This document shows positions 9,952 through 18,947 of a stretch of DNA of 64,000 nt, piece after piece. Source of the stretch: Mycobacterium paraterrae (GTDB taxonomy: Bacteria; Actinomycetota; Actinomycetes; Mycobacteriales; Mycobacteriaceae). Numbering within the stretch: the stretch's first letter is position 1; each line of letters opens with the position of its first letter. The stretch is taken from positions 2,480,001 to 2,544,000 of the forward strand of contig NZ_CP092488.2 of the NCBI RefSeq assembly GCF_022430545.2, in the 5' to 3' direction. Under the pieces are notes generated by a model. It was given only the letters and a program-made list of their open reading frames with translations. It had not been told where the DNA came from and did not search any database. Position numbers and translations under genes: made by a program.

Positions 9952-11339
9952 GCTCTGCTCGCACCCGGCGAATCGGTTGTCTCGCAGCGGCTTTGGTTGC
10001 CACGCTGTGGGGCTGCCCGCCTGCGCTGGCGGTCGACCGGCCTCAGGTCGACCCCGGTGCACCGCCGCCTCCCGGCGCTCCCGGTCCGGTGGCGCCGATG
10101 GAGAAGAGCGGGGAGTGCAGCGCTACCGGGCTCATCTCGGGCTCAGACCTCAAGGCGGTGCCGCCGAGTCAGCAGACGCTGGATCCCCCTGCGGCCTGGC
10201 ACTTTTCCCGCGGTGACGGCCAACTGGTCGCCGTCCTCGACACCGGTGTGCGGCCGGGTCCGCGGTTACCCGGTGTACAGCCGGGCGGTGACTACATCGA
10301 GTCGACCGACGGGCTCACCGACTGCGACGGGCGCGGTACCGCGGTGGCCGGCCTGATCGCCGGCCAGCCCGGTGACGACGGCTTTGCCGGAATAGCCCCG
10401 GGCGCCAAGCTGGTCTCGTTGCGGGTGACGTCGTCGAAATTCGCGCCGCGCGGTGTGGGCGGCGACCCGAGCCAGTCTCGGGCGATCGTGGACGTGACCG
10501 CGCTCGGTCGCGCGATCGTGCACGCGGCCGACCTCGGTGCACGGGTCATCACCGTCGCGGGAATCACCTGTGTGGCAGCCGATCGCAACGTCGACCAAGG
10601 TGCGCTGGGAGCGGCCATTCGCTATGCCGCCGTCGATAAAGACGCGGTGATCGTGGCCGCGGCCGGCAACATCGGCGCCGCCGGCGCCACCAGTGGAGCG
10701 GCGTGTGATTCGAACCCGCTCACCGACTTGAGCCACCCGGACGATCCACGCAACTGGGACGGCGTCACGTCGGTATCGGTGCCGTCCTGGTGGCAGCCCT
10801 ATGTGCTCTCGGTCGGCTCGCTCACGCCCGGCGATCAGCCGTCCAAGTTCACCATGGCCGGTCCGTGGGTCGGTGTCGCCGCCCCGGGCGAGGGCATCGT
10901 CTCGGTGAGTAATCGCGACGACGGTGGACTCGCCAACGGCCTGCCGAACGAACACCAGCAGCTGGTCCCGCTGTCGGGCACCAGCTACGCCGCCGGATAC
11001 GTCGCCGGTGTCGCGGCCTTGGTGCGCAGCAAGTACCCGGAGTTGAACTCCACGCAGGTGATCCAGCGGATCACCGGGTCCGCGCACAACGGCGCCCGAG
11101 CGCCGTCGAACGTGGTCGGAGCCGGTGCCGTGGATCCGGTGGCCGCGCTGACCTGGCAGCTTCCCGCCGCCCCGAACAGCGATACGTCACCCGTGAAACA
11201 CGTTGCGGCGCCGCCTGAGCCCGCGCCGAAGAGCCCGTGGCCACGGATCGTCGCATTCGGCGGAACGGCCGCTCTCGCACTGGCCGTCGTGGCTGCCGCC
11301 GCGATCGCCGCACGCCGACGAAAGGAAACCTCACTGTGA
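9948..11339 (+). CDS. mycP3: Mycosin MycP3 (subtilisin-like, catalytic His replaced by Arg)
   Basis: A 463-residue ESX-3 mycosin with an N-terminal signal sequence, subtilase domain and C-terminal membrane anchor (about 430-452). Asp98 lies in VLDTGV, the oxyanion Asn in AAAGN, and the nucleophile Ser in GTSYAAG. The position that should hold the catalytic His of the HGTxVAG block, 31 residues after Asp98 as in characterised mycosins, reads DGRGTAVAG: Arg129, codon CGC at 10332-10334. The protein is otherwise full length and undisturbed, so the scaffold appears to be under selection. Mycosins are known to stabilise the ESX membrane complex independently of proteolysis, which makes a protease-dead form plausible. 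Confidence 0.95.
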   Translation: MSSARTRRIGCLAAALVATLWGCPPALAVDRPQVDPGAPPPPGAPGPVAPMEKSGECSATGLISGSDLKAVPPSQQTLDPPAAWHFSRGDGQLVAVLDTGVRPGPRLPGVQPGGDYIESTDGLTDCDGRGTAVAGLIAGQPGDDGFAGIAPGAKLVSLRVTSSKFAPRGVGGDPSQSRAIVDVTALGRAIVHAADLGARVITVAGITCVAADRNVDQGALGAAIRYAAVDKDAVIVAAAGNIGAAGATSGAACDSNPLTDLSHPDDPRNWDGVTSVSVPSWWQPYVLSVGSLTPGDQPSKFTMAGPWVGVAAPGEGIVSVSNRDDGGLANGLPNEHQQLVPLSGTSYAAGYVAGVAALVRSKYPELNSTQVIQRITGSAHNGARAPSNVVGAGAVDPVAALTWQLPAAPNSDTSPVKHVAAPPEPAPKSPWPRIVAFGGTAALALAVVAAAAIAARRRKETSL

Positions 11340-12322
11340 GCGCGCAGCCCACCATCTCCCCGCCCACCGGACGGATCTCGCTGGTGCTGTTGGCCGCCAC
11401 GTTTGCCGCCGTCGGTTACCCGTGGCACTCGGATCGCGAACGCTGGGTGCTCGGGGTTGCGATCGTCGTGGTGGTCGTGCTGCTGGCGCGTTGGCGGGGA
11501 CTGCCCCTCACCACCATCCTGTACCGCCGACTGGCCATCCTGCGGCCCAACCGGGGCGCCCGGCGCGCCGAGGAGTCGGTGACCGATGTGCGGACCACTG
11601 CGTTGCTCCGGGTCACGCCTCCGTTGAGCGAGGCCGACGCGCTGCCGTTGGCACTGATCGCCGGTTATGCGGACCGCTACGGCCTACGGGCCGACGCCAT
11701 TCGTGTCACCAGCCGTGACAGCACCTCGGAGGTCGGCACCCGGGAACGCGAGACGTGGATCGGCGTAACGCTTTCCGCCGCCGACAATCTCGCCGCGCTG
11801 CAGGCCCGTTCACCGCGGATTCCGCTGCATGAGACCGCCGAGGTGGCGGCACGACGGCTGGCGGATCATCTGCGCGAAAGTGGCTGGAACGCTGCCCTCG
11901 TCAATCCCGACGACGTCCCCTCGCCGTTCATCCGTCCGGCCAAGGAGACCTGGGCCGGAGTCAGCCAGGGCAGCTCGACATACGTCGCCGCATACGGCGT
12001 CAAGGTCGACACGGCGTTGCCCAATACGCTCGCCGCCATCTGGTCGTACCCGGTCCGCGAGGTCTGGACGGCCGCCGAGGTGTCCGGCTCCGGCGCCGAT
12101 CAGACCCTCGCGGTCGCCTGCGCCTTCCGCACCGACGCTAAGCCGACCGCGAATGGGCCACTGCCTGGGCTGATTTCGAAGTCCGGCATTCAGCGTGAAG
12201 CGTTGACCGCATTGGATCCGCTGTCGAATCGGCGCCTCGACGGCCACGTGGTGCTGCCCGAGTCGCTGCTCTTGGAGCGACTGCGCTGGACCAGCACCGC
12301 CCAGCCGCAGCCGATCGCCTGA
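11336..12322 (+). CDS. eccE3: ESX-3 membrane component EccE3
   Basis: A 328-residue last gene of the ESX-3 operon. Two closely spaced N-terminal transmembrane helices (about 13-30 and 37-55) are followed by a soluble domain; EccE sits at the periphery of the EccBCDE complex. The GTG start overlaps the mycP3 stop (GTGA at 11336-11339) and gives the family length (331 in M. tuberculosis). The stop abuts the stop of the convergent amidohydrolase gene with no spacer, so the operon ends here. Confidence 0.95.
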   Translation: MSAQPTISPPTGRISLVLLAATFAAVGYPWHSDRERWVLGVAIVVVVVLLARWRGLPLTTILYRRLAILRPNRGARRAEESVTDVRTTALLRVTPPLSEADALPLALIAGYADRYGLRADAIRVTSRDSTSEVGTRERETWIGVTLSAADNLAALQARSPRIPLHETAEVAARRLADHLRESGWNAALVNPDDVPSPFIRPAKETWAGVSQGSSTYVAAYGVKVDTALPNTLAAIWSYPVREVWTAAEVSGSGADQTLAVACAFRTDAKPTANGPLPGLISKSGIQREALTALDPLSNRRLDGHVVLPESLLLERLRWTSTAQPQPIA

Positions 12323-13204
12323 CTAGCCGAACAGCTGCGCGGCGTTGTCATGCAGAACGCCGCGCAGCCAGGCGTCATCGACGCCGGGTAGCTCGATCAG
12401 CGAGCGCAGGGCGTCGGCGTAGCTGTAGGGGATGTTAGGGAAGTCGCTGCCGAACAGGATGCGGTCGCCCAAGTCGCGCAGACGATTGAGCTCCGACGCC
12501 GGGAATGGCATCTGCTCGTCGATGAACGGCGTGAACGCCATCGTGGTGTCGAGCCGCACCTCGGCCGACCGCTCGCAGATGTCCAAGAAATCGGTGTACT
12601 CCGGCATTCCCAGATGCGCGACAATCAGTCGCAGCCGCGGAAAGCGTTGCAGCAGAGCCTGTATCGGCCCAGGACCGGTGTATTCGCCGGGTGTGGGGCC
12701 GGACCCGCAGTGAATGACCACCGGTGTCCGGGCGTCCTCTACGGCTCCCCAAACCGGGTCGAGCGACGGATCGTTGGGGTCGTACCGGCCGACCTGGACG
12801 TGCGCTTTGAAGATCCGTGCTCCGCTGTCGATCGCGGCCGCGACGTAGTGTCCAGCGTCCGGCTCGGGGTAAAACGTGGCGGTAGCAAGGCAATCCGGTG
12901 TCTCGCGGGCGAACTGCACGGCCCACTGGTTGAGCCACGCGGCCATCTGAGGCTTGTGCGGGTAGACCAGTGAGGTGAAGGCGCGCACCCCGAACTGGCG
13001 CAGCATTTCGACCCGCTCGGACTCGGCCGTCCGGTAGTTGATCGGCCACTGCCGGCCGACCAGCGGGCCGGCCGAGTCGAAATACCGCCAGACCTTGTCC
13101 ATCACCGACTTCGGCATGAAGTGGGTGTGGACGTCGATCACGCCGGGCAAGCCCAGCTCCGACCAGATCTGCCGAACCTCGGCGATCTCGTCGTCTTCAG
13201 TCAT
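12323..13204 (-). CDS. Amidohydrolase-2 family metal-dependent hydrolase/decarboxylase
   Basis: A 293-residue TIM-barrel hydrolase of the amidohydrolase-2 (ACMSD-like) family. The N-terminal metal motif is VIDVHTHF (about residues 19-26), with further candidate ligands in VIHCGSG and IVAHLGMP, and the late Asp of the family in FGSDFPN (about residues 252-258). Members decarboxylate or hydrolyse small cyclic or aromatic acids; the substrate cannot be told. It is transcribed against eccE3 and divergently from tam, with an 80-base spacer that could hold both promoters. Confidence 0.85.
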   Translation of the reverse strand: MTEDDEIAEVRQIWSELGLPGVIDVHTHFMPKSVMDKVWRYFDSAGPLVGRQWPINYRTAESERVEMLRQFGVRAFTSLVYPHKPQMAAWLNQWAVQFARETPDCLATATFYPEPDAGHYVAAAIDSGARIFKAHVQVGRYDPNDPSLDPVWGAVEDARTPVVIHCGSGPTPGEYTGPGPIQALLQRFPRLRLIVAHLGMPEYTDFLDICERSAEVRLDTTMAFTPFIDEQMPFPASELNRLRDLGDRILFGSDFPNIPYSYADALRSLIELPGVDDAWLRGVLHDNAAQLFG

Positions 13205-13283
13205 CGTCCATCCTCGACTCGTCCGGCAGGTAATACGTTGTCTATATCAGTCGGCTCCAGCGCGGTTGAACAGGAGGACCACC

Positions 13284-14051
13284 ATGTGGGATCCGGACAT
13301 CTATCTCGGCTTTGCCGATCACCGGGCCCGCCCGTTCTACGACCTGCTGGCCCGGGTGGGGCCGGCCGAGCCTCGCCGGGTCGTCGACCTCGGCTGCGGG
13401 CCGGGCACTCTCACCGGTGAGCTGGCTCGCCGCTGGCCGAACGCGCGCATCGAGGCCATCGACAGCTCACCGGAGATGGTCGAGGCGGCTCAAGGACGCG
13501 GGGTGGACGCGTCGGTCACCGACCTGAGATCCTGGACGCCGCAGCCCGATACCGACGTCGTGCTCAGCAACGCCGCGATGCAGTGGGTACCCGAGCACCG
13601 CGAGCTGTTCGTTCGGTGGGCGGGTCAATTGACCGCCGGGGCGTGGATCGCCATCCAGATGCCGGGGAACTTCGAATCCCCTTCGCACGCTGCGGCTCGC
13701 ATTGTCGCTGGCCGCGAGCCATTTGCAAACAAGTTGCGCGGCATTCCGTTTCAGGGCGGAAGGGTGGTCGACGAGCCGGCGCGGTATGCCGATCTGCTGA
13801 TCGATGCCGGGTGCACGGTCGACGCCTGGGAGACCACATACCTTCACGAACTCACCGGCGAGCACCCGGTATTGGACTGGATCAGCGGCACCGCGCTGAC
13901 GCCCGTCAAGGAACAGCTCAATGAGGCGGAATACCAACGCTTTTGTGAAGAGCTCATCCCGTTGCTGGCAGAGGCGTATCCGTCACGTCCAGACGGCGTC
14001 ACGTTCTACCCGTTCCGGCGGGTGTTCTTCGTCGCGCGGGTCGGCGGCTGA
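13284..14051 (+). CDS. tam: Trans-aconitate 2-methyltransferase
   Basis: A 255-residue class I SAM-dependent methyltransferase. The SAM loop is [15 protein letters not shown] (about 35-49), the acidic end of strand 2 is in EAIDSS, and motif IV reads [13 protein letters not shown], typical of Tam. Tam methylates trans-aconitate, the spontaneous isomer of cis-aconitate that inhibits aconitase. The ATG follows an AGGAGG site. The length matches the M. tuberculosis protein (Rv0294, about 261), and the position next to a stf0-like gene is the same. Confidence 0.9.
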   Translation: MWDPDIYLGFADHRARPFYDLLARVGPAEPRRVVDLGCGPGTLTGELARRWPNARIEAIDSSPEMVEAAQGRGVDASVTDLRSWTPQPDTDVVLSNAAMQWVPEHRELFVRWAGQLTAGAWIAIQMPGNFESPSHAAARIVAGREPFANKLRGIPFQGGRVVDEPARYADLLIDAGCTVDAWETTYLHELTGEHPVLDWISGTALTPVKEQLNEAEYQRFCEELIPLLAEAYPSRPDGVTFYPFRRVFFVARVGG

Positions 14052-14052
14052 C

Positions 14053-14856
14053 CTATTGCGGCAAGCCCAGCCGCCGGGCGTCGTCGCGGTAGCGATCGAC
14101 CCATTCGTCGGCGTGCTCCTCGTCCGGGGGTTTCGGCGCTGACTGCGGAGCCAGCCGGGGATCCTGACCGATCGCTTTCAACACCGTTGCGACGATCGAC
14201 GACAAATTGCGCCACAGCGCCGGATAGGGGACGTCGATCGGCTCGATACCCTCTTCGGCGAACCAGGCGCGCCAGCACTCGTCTTGCTCGCGCAGCATCG
14301 CGACGGCGTGGGCGATCGCACCGGCGTGATAGGTGGCCTTCGCCTCATGCTCGGGATGAGGGCGGCCACGCCACATCCGCGTCTGTACCGCTCGCCAGAA
14401 CGACACCGCCTGCGACACCACGTCCGGCCGGTGCACATGCACATAGACCGGCTCGTTACCGATGACGTCCTTGATTGCCGCCCGCAGGCCGTCGCCGGAG
14501 CGATCGGGCAGCGACGACGCCCGTTGCTGCAGTAGGGGAGTCTGGTTCCACATCAGCTTGCCACCCCAGACACCGTTGGGTGTGCGGCCCGAGCTACGGA
14601 TGTGCTCACGCCAGGCGACCGACGACGAGGTGTCCGGTGTGCCTGGGTCCAGCGGGTCGAGCAGATGCAGGATCGTCTCGTCTTCGGCGTCGGCAAACCA
14701 TTGCCGCGGTTGCGGCGCCATCCCGGTGGTCGGCAGGTACTGGAAGAACTCCTGCGGCTCGCCCGCGCTGCCGGTGGCCCGCAGCGACTCGACCAACAAC
14801 GTGCTGCCGCAGCGCTGCGAGGCGAGCACGAGATAGGACGTGGGATGATCGGGCAC
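14053..14856 (-). CDS. stf0: Stf0-type trehalose 2-sulfotransferase
   Basis: A 267-residue PAPS-dependent sulfotransferase, the same length as M. tuberculosis Stf0, which makes trehalose-2-sulfate, the first step of sulfolipid synthesis. The 5'-phosphosulfate loop is SQRCGSTLL (about 13-21). Glu36, the proposed catalytic base of Stf0, lies in GEPQEFF, and Trp/Arg-rich [11 protein letters not shown] is seen mid-protein. It starts with GTG and ends one base from the tam stop (convergent). A sulfatase gene lies upstream on the same strand. Without the other sulfolipid genes in view, the end product here is open. Confidence 0.85.
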   Translation of the reverse strand: MPDHPTSYLVLASQRCGSTLLVESLRATGSAGEPQEFFQYLPTTGMAPQPRQWFADAEDETILHLLDPLDPGTPDTSSSVAWREHIRSSGRTPNGVWGGKLMWNQTPLLQQRASSLPDRSGDGLRAAIKDVIGNEPVYVHVHRPDVVSQAVSFWRAVQTRMWRGRPHPEHEAKATYHAGAIAHAVAMLREQDECWRAWFAEEGIEPIDVPYPALWRNLSSIVATVLKAIGQDPRLAPQSAPKPPDEEHADEWVDRYRDDARRLGLPQ

Positions 14857-14890
14857 CGAGAGAGCCTAACCGGACGGCGCAGAGCCGTGT

Positions 14891-16339
14891 TTACGGATCG
14901 GTGTGACGGATCGCGACGTCGATTCCGCGGTCGACTGCGATACCCGAGCGACTCGTCGGCGCCTTGTCGTAGATCTGCAAATATGTCTCGGTGTAGCGGG
15001 CCGCGATCCGGGTGCCGGCGAAATCGGATGGAATCACATCGTTGGTCTGCTCGCGCCAGTCATGCAGGCGCACAGCAAGTTCGGTGGCAATCCGGTCGGC
15101 ATGCTCGGTCACCTCGCCGGCCAACAAATTGTTTGTTTCGCCCGCGTCCGCGCGCAGGTCGTACAGTTCACGTTCCGGGCGCGGAGCCGTGATCAACGGT
15201 GCCACCGCATGTCCGGATGGACTTTCTTCGATGTCCCACGGAAGGTCCAACAGCGGCCGACGGGCGTAGTTCTCGATGTAGCTGAAATCCTTCGTCCGGA
15301 TCGCACGGATGGGATCGAACGAGTCGTGAAACGTCTTGGTGGTGTAGACGTGGTCGCGCACCGGCTCCCCGAGCTCCTCGCCCACCAATGCCTGTGCATG
15401 CGAAATGCCTTCGAGGTCGGACGGCTTGGCGATGCCAAGCAGGTCGAGCAGCGTCGGCAACAGATCGACCCCGCTGAAAAGGTCGTCATAAACCTTGTGC
15501 GGCACATTCATTCGAGTCGGCGGTCGAGCGATCATCGCGATTCCGGTGCCCGCCTCGTATAGCGTCGACTTGGCTCGCGGGAACGCCGCGCCGTGGTCGG
15601 TGAGAAACACCACCCAGGTGGTGGCGTCCAACCCGGTGTCCGCGAGCGTGTCGAGTAGCTGCCCGACGGCGGCGTCGGCGGTGGTGATCGACCCGTAGAA
15701 CTCGGCGAGGTCCTGGCGCACCTCGACGACATCAGGCAGATACTCCGGCGGGTCGACGGTGTCGACGTCGGCGGGTTCGTAGCGGTCCCGCGGATAAGGG
15801 CGGTGCGTCTCGAAGAATCCCGCAGTCAGCAGGAACGGCTGATCGTCATCGTGGTTCCGAAGCCAGCGCTGAGTCTGCTCGACAACGTACTCGCAGTACG
15901 AGTTCGAGACGTCGAACTCGTCAAACCCCAGCCGCGCCGGATGGGAGGTTTCATGCTGCATTCCGAATAAGACTGAGTACCAACCGCTTTCCGAAAGAAT
16001 CTGGGGAAGGGTGCGGACGCCGGGGCGATACTCCCACCCGTGGTGAGCCAGTCCCATCAGGCCGTTGCTCTGCGGATACCGCCCGGTGAACAGCGAACCG
16101 CGCGACGGGGAACACAACGGCGCGGTGGCGTGCGCCCTGGTGAACAGGATGCCCTCGGCGGCCAACCGGTCGAGCCTCGGACTCGAGACGTCGGGGTGAC
16201 CGTAGACACCCAGATAACGGCCCAAGTCGTGCCAGTGCACGAGCAGCACATTGTCGCGCTGCGCGTCCGGGTCTGTACTGCCGATCGCCGCCACCTCCTC
16301 CAGGCTTGCCTGCCGGGCCCCGTCGACGTTATCGGCCAC
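14891..16339 (-). CDS. Sulfatase (formylglycine-dependent)
   Basis: A 482-residue alkaline-phosphatase-superfamily sulfatase. The CxPxR modification motif is C76-S-P-S-R80, with Cys76 expected to be converted to formylglycine. The metal-binding start NVLLVHWHD (about 30-38) and a later DHG (FLTDHGAAFPR) fit the fold. There is no signal peptide, so the substrate is probably cytosolic. It is on the same strand as stf0 with a 34-base gap, suggesting one operon that adds and removes sulfate; this matches the Rv0295c-Rv0296c arrangement. The GTG start is not the only possible one, since the first 25 residues are poorly conserved in character. Confidence 0.88.
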   Translation of the reverse strand: MADNVDGARQASLEEVAAIGSTDPDAQRDNVLLVHWHDLGRYLGVYGHPDVSSPRLDRLAAEGILFTRAHATAPLCSPSRGSLFTGRYPQSNGLMGLAHHGWEYRPGVRTLPQILSESGWYSVLFGMQHETSHPARLGFDEFDVSNSYCEYVVEQTQRWLRNHDDDQPFLLTAGFFETHRPYPRDRYEPADVDTVDPPEYLPDVVEVRQDLAEFYGSITTADAAVGQLLDTLADTGLDATTWVVFLTDHGAAFPRAKSTLYEAGTGIAMIARPPTRMNVPHKVYDDLFSGVDLLPTLLDLLGIAKPSDLEGISHAQALVGEELGEPVRDHVYTTKTFHDSFDPIRAIRTKDFSYIENYARRPLLDLPWDIEESPSGHAVAPLITAPRPERELYDLRADAGETNNLLAGEVTEHADRIATELAVRLHDWREQTNDVIPSDFAGTRIAARYTETYLQIYDKAPTSRSGIAVDRGIDVAIRHTDP

Positions 16340-16381
16340 GGCGATCCGCGGCGTGCGGTGGGGCCTGTCCGACGGAGCCGC

Positions 16382-17149
16382 TCACCACTGCTGCGGGGGG
16401 CCGGGAGGTCCGTATTGCGGTGGCGGAGGAGGTCCGGAAGGCCAGGGCCCACCGCCCTGATAGCCCCCCGGCCTCGGACTGCTCAGCACGTGCGGCGGCA
16501 AGCCCAACATCACCCGGAAGGCCGGAACGAACATCACGCCGCCGATCACCGCTATGACCAGACCTGCAATCAGGTCGTATGTAACTCGACTCGTGGCGCC
16601 GTACCGGGCCTCTACACCGATCGACAGCACGAGCATGACGATGCCGCCACCGAGGAGCAGGAACTGCCCCAGTTGCCGTTTGAGAATTAGCATCACCGCT
16701 CCCGCTGTCGCCGCGAGGCTTGCCGCGACGATCAGGAAGAGGCAAACCACCAAGGCCACCGGCACCGTGGGGACCATCTTTTCGATCTGGTGTCGGCACA
16801 AGCTGGCGTACTCGCCGCCGAACCGGTTGCACACGTCCGTCGCGCGGCTCACCGAACTCTTCAGGTTGATCCACAGCGTCAGTGTCAGGGTCGCTCCGAG
16901 CAAACCGAGCAATCCAGTGGCGGCGAGGCTGATCCAGCCGATGGTCGGCTGCGACGTCGGCGCCGGCGTGGGGGGACCGTAACCGCTCCAGTGCTGTGCA
17001 CCGTACCCGGGCGGTGGTTGCCGGCCAAAGTTCTCCGGACTCGGCTGCCCGCCGGAACCCGGCGCCGTGTGCTCGGGCCCCATGTGCTCCCAGTTATCGC
17101 CCGGTGGGGGTCCCCATTGAGGCGGCGGACCCGGCGGCGGAGGTTGCAC
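16382..17149 (-). CDS. Proline-rich four-helix membrane protein, unknown function
   Basis: A 255-residue protein with a Pro/Gly/Gln-rich N-terminus (about 1-68), four hydrophobic segments (about 69-92, 130-152, 160-178, 190-212) and a second Pro/Gly-rich tail. A loop between helices 1 and 2 holds two Cys (DVCNRFGGEYASLCRH) that could form a disulfide outside the cell. Proline-rich ends flanking small helical bundles are common in mycobacterial envelope proteins. I do not recognise the family. It starts with GTG. It is upstream of, and on the same strand as, the sulfatase, but nothing ties it to sulfate metabolism. Confidence 0.7.
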   Translation of the reverse strand: MQPPPPGPPPQWGPPPGDNWEHMGPEHTAPGSGGQPSPENFGRQPPPGYGAQHWSGYGPPTPAPTSQPTIGWISLAATGLLGLLGATLTLTLWINLKSSVSRATDVCNRFGGEYASLCRHQIEKMVPTVPVALVVCLFLIVAASLAATAGAVMLILKRQLGQFLLLGGGIVMLVLSIGVEARYGATSRVTYDLIAGLVIAVIGGVMFVPAFRVMLGLPPHVLSSPRPGGYQGGGPWPSGPPPPPQYGPPGPPQQW

Positions 17150-17198
17150 CCCGGCATCGTAACCGCCGCCAGGCCACAGGCTTCGGATCTGCGACGCG

Positions 17199-17519
17199 CT
17201 ACGCGCCGGGCAGGGCGATGCGGCGCCGCGCGCGGTAGCCCGGCCGCACCGGGTAGCCCCCGTGTGCGGCTAGAGATCGCAATTGGCGTAGCGCGAAGTC
17301 GCGCCCGCGGCCGGACTCAGGAATCACGACGCCCGCCCACAGGCCTTCGGAACCGGGAGTTTCCCAGGCTTCGCGGGCGCAACGCCAGCGGGCCGGGCAG
17401 GCCCGGCAGAGAGTTTTCGCCTCGTCGTCCGGGCGGGTAGTCCATCGCTCCGGATCAGTCGTGCAGATCGGGACGAACTCGTCGGACGGCGCGGTCAGCG
17501 CCAACAGCGTGGCAGTCAT
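17199..17519 (-). CDS. WhiB-family iron-sulfur transcriptional regulator
   Basis: A 106-residue Wbl protein. The four [4Fe-4S] ligands are Cys19, Cys38, Cys41 and Cys47 (C-x2-C-x5-C block CRACPARWRC), followed by the turn GLWAGVVIP, the G[VI]WGG-type motif, and a basic tail (RARRR) for DNA contact. Wbl proteins bind region 4 of the principal sigma factor and respond to O2 or NO. The sequence does not let me assign it to WhiB1-7. It is divergent from the FHA-XRE gene across a 306-base spacer with inverted repeats, so the two regulators are probably linked. Confidence 0.9.
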   Translation of the reverse strand: MTATLLALTAPSDEFVPICTTDPERWTTRPDDEAKTLCRACPARWRCAREAWETPGSEGLWAGVVIPESGRGRDFALRQLRSLAAHGGYPVRPGYRARRRIALPGA

Positions 17520-17825
17520 AGCAAGTACCTCTCCTGGTGCGATGCACTCGCATCGCTATTGCTACGACTTTAGGACGTCTGTCGCAGCAGCGCAACAACT
17601 AAATCGTAGCGATGCTGCGAAACGCTGCATGCGCGGACAGGAGTGCCAAAGAGGCCCACTGACGTGCTAAAACACGGTCTAAGGGTGCTATGGTGAAACG
17701 CTATGGAGCCGATAAGGCTTCTTTATGTGCCGAAAACCGCGGTGGTTTAGCATCAAAAACGAAGCGCTGTGGTGACCAATGCGCTTCGGCATATTGCAGC
17801 AGAGACGTAGCACCGATTCGACTTC
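17520..17825. promoter_or_regulatory. Divergent regulatory spacer with nested inverted repeats
   Basis: A 306-base gap between whiB and the FHA-XRE gene with no gene visible. It holds a long imperfect inverted repeat: GCTACGACTTTAG at 17561-17573 faces CTAAATCGTAGC at 17599-17610 (12 matched positions, one unpaired base). A shorter one, GCGATG (17539-17544)/CATCGC (17551-17556), lies closer to whiB, and GCGATGC recurs just after the right arm (17610-17616). The spacer is less GC-rich than its neighbours. Likely role: shared operator and promoters for the two regulators. No -10/-35 pair is assigned with confidence. Confidence 0.5.
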
Positions 17826-18944
17826 ATGGAGTCTGCGATGACAACTGGGCAGCGCGCATCCGCAGCCATCCCCGATTTGACGGTCCGGATCGGATCTCAG
17901 TCACATCCGTTGAAGGCTGACGACGGCGTGGCCGTCATCGGCCGGGATCCGTCGGCGACCGTGCGCCTCAACGACGGTCGGATCTCCCGGTCGCACGTCC
18001 GGCTGGAGCCGCGCCACGACGGGTGGCAGCTGATCGACACCAGCACCAACGGGATATTCGTCGACGGCGTGCGTCGCAACTCCGCGCTGATCACCGGCCC
18101 GATGACGGTCCACTTCGGTGACGCGGACGGCATTCCGGTGACGCTGATGCCCGCCGGACCACGGGGCGAGACCGTGCGAACTGGGGTCGAAAACGAGCCG
18201 GACGACCCTGATGACGAGGATCAATGGGACGAACTCGCCGAGACGGATCCCGACGTGGCCCGCGCCGGTCGTGCGGTCGCCGCCCGTCGGCGCGAGCTCG
18301 ATATCACCCAGCGCAGCCTGGCCAGGGACAAGGTGATCAACGCCGGCACCCTGATCGCGTTCGAGAAGGGACGCAGCTGGCCGCGGCGCGGGACGCTGGC
18401 CAAGCTGGAGGAGGTCCTCGACTGGCCGCCCGGCACCATCGCCCGCATCCGCAACGGCAGTCCGATTGCCCCGAGCAACGACGTCACCGAGGTGCTGACC
18501 GACACGATTCAGGCGCCAATGATGGCCGAGGCGGTCGAGCTTGCGATGCACGGAATCGGCACGGCGGTCGAGGCGCTGCCTGATCCGTCGGCGCCCGACT
18601 TCACCCAGCGAGTCACTCCGATCCTGGCCACTCTGCGCCAACTGGAAACGTTGGCCGCCAACGCCGCTCGCAATGCTCGCGGCACCCCGTCGGTCGTGCT
18701 GGCGCTCAGCGCGGTCCGACGGCGCTACAACGAGCTCATGCTGCAGGCGGCCAAGTCGCCGTCGGCCACGCTTGGGCAGCGGCTCTACGGCGCGCGCCAT
18801 CGCGCCGAACTGAACGTCGACGAGGCCGCCAACGCCGCGGGCGTTTCGACGGAGGCGCTCCTGGACGCCGAAGCCGAGCGTTCCGTGCCGCCTGACGCCG
18901 CCGCGGCAATCGAAACGCTCATCGCCCAACTTGCGATTAGTTGA
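17826..18944 (+). CDS. FHA domain-XRE helix-turn-helix regulator
   Basis: A 372-residue cytosolic protein with an unusual architecture. Residues about 20-105 form a forkhead-associated (phosphothreonine-binding) domain: GRDPSATVRL, SRSHVRLE and TSTNGIFVDG carry the conserved Gly-Arg, Ser-x-x-His and Asn-Gly positions. Residues about 139-195 are an XRE-type helix-turn-helix (RRELDITQRSLARDKVINAGTLIAFEKG in outline), and the C-terminal 50 residues look like a second, weaker XRE fold (GARHRAELNVDEAANAAGVS). The start may be ATG 17826 or ATG 17838. It is likely a DNA-binding protein gated by Ser/Thr-kinase phosphorylation. Divergent whiB is the obvious first target. It is convergent with the bluB-like gene, with a 3-base gap. 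Confidence 0.85.
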   Translation: MESAMTTGQRASAAIPDLTVRIGSQSHPLKADDGVAVIGRDPSATVRLNDGRISRSHVRLEPRHDGWQLIDTSTNGIFVDGVRRNSALITGPMTVHFGDADGIPVTLMPAGPRGETVRTGVENEPDDPDDEDQWDELAETDPDVARAGRAVAARRRELDITQRSLARDKVINAGTLIAFEKGRSWPRRGTLAKLEEVLDWPPGTIARIRNGSPIAPSNDVTEVLTDTIQAPMMAEAVELAMHGIGTAVEALPDPSAPDFTQRVTPILATLRQLETLAANAARNARGTPSVVLALSAVRRRYNELMLQAAKSPSATLGQRLYGARHRAELNVDEAANAAGVSTEALLDAEAERSVPPDAAAAIETLIAQLAIS

Positions 18945-18947
18945 GTG

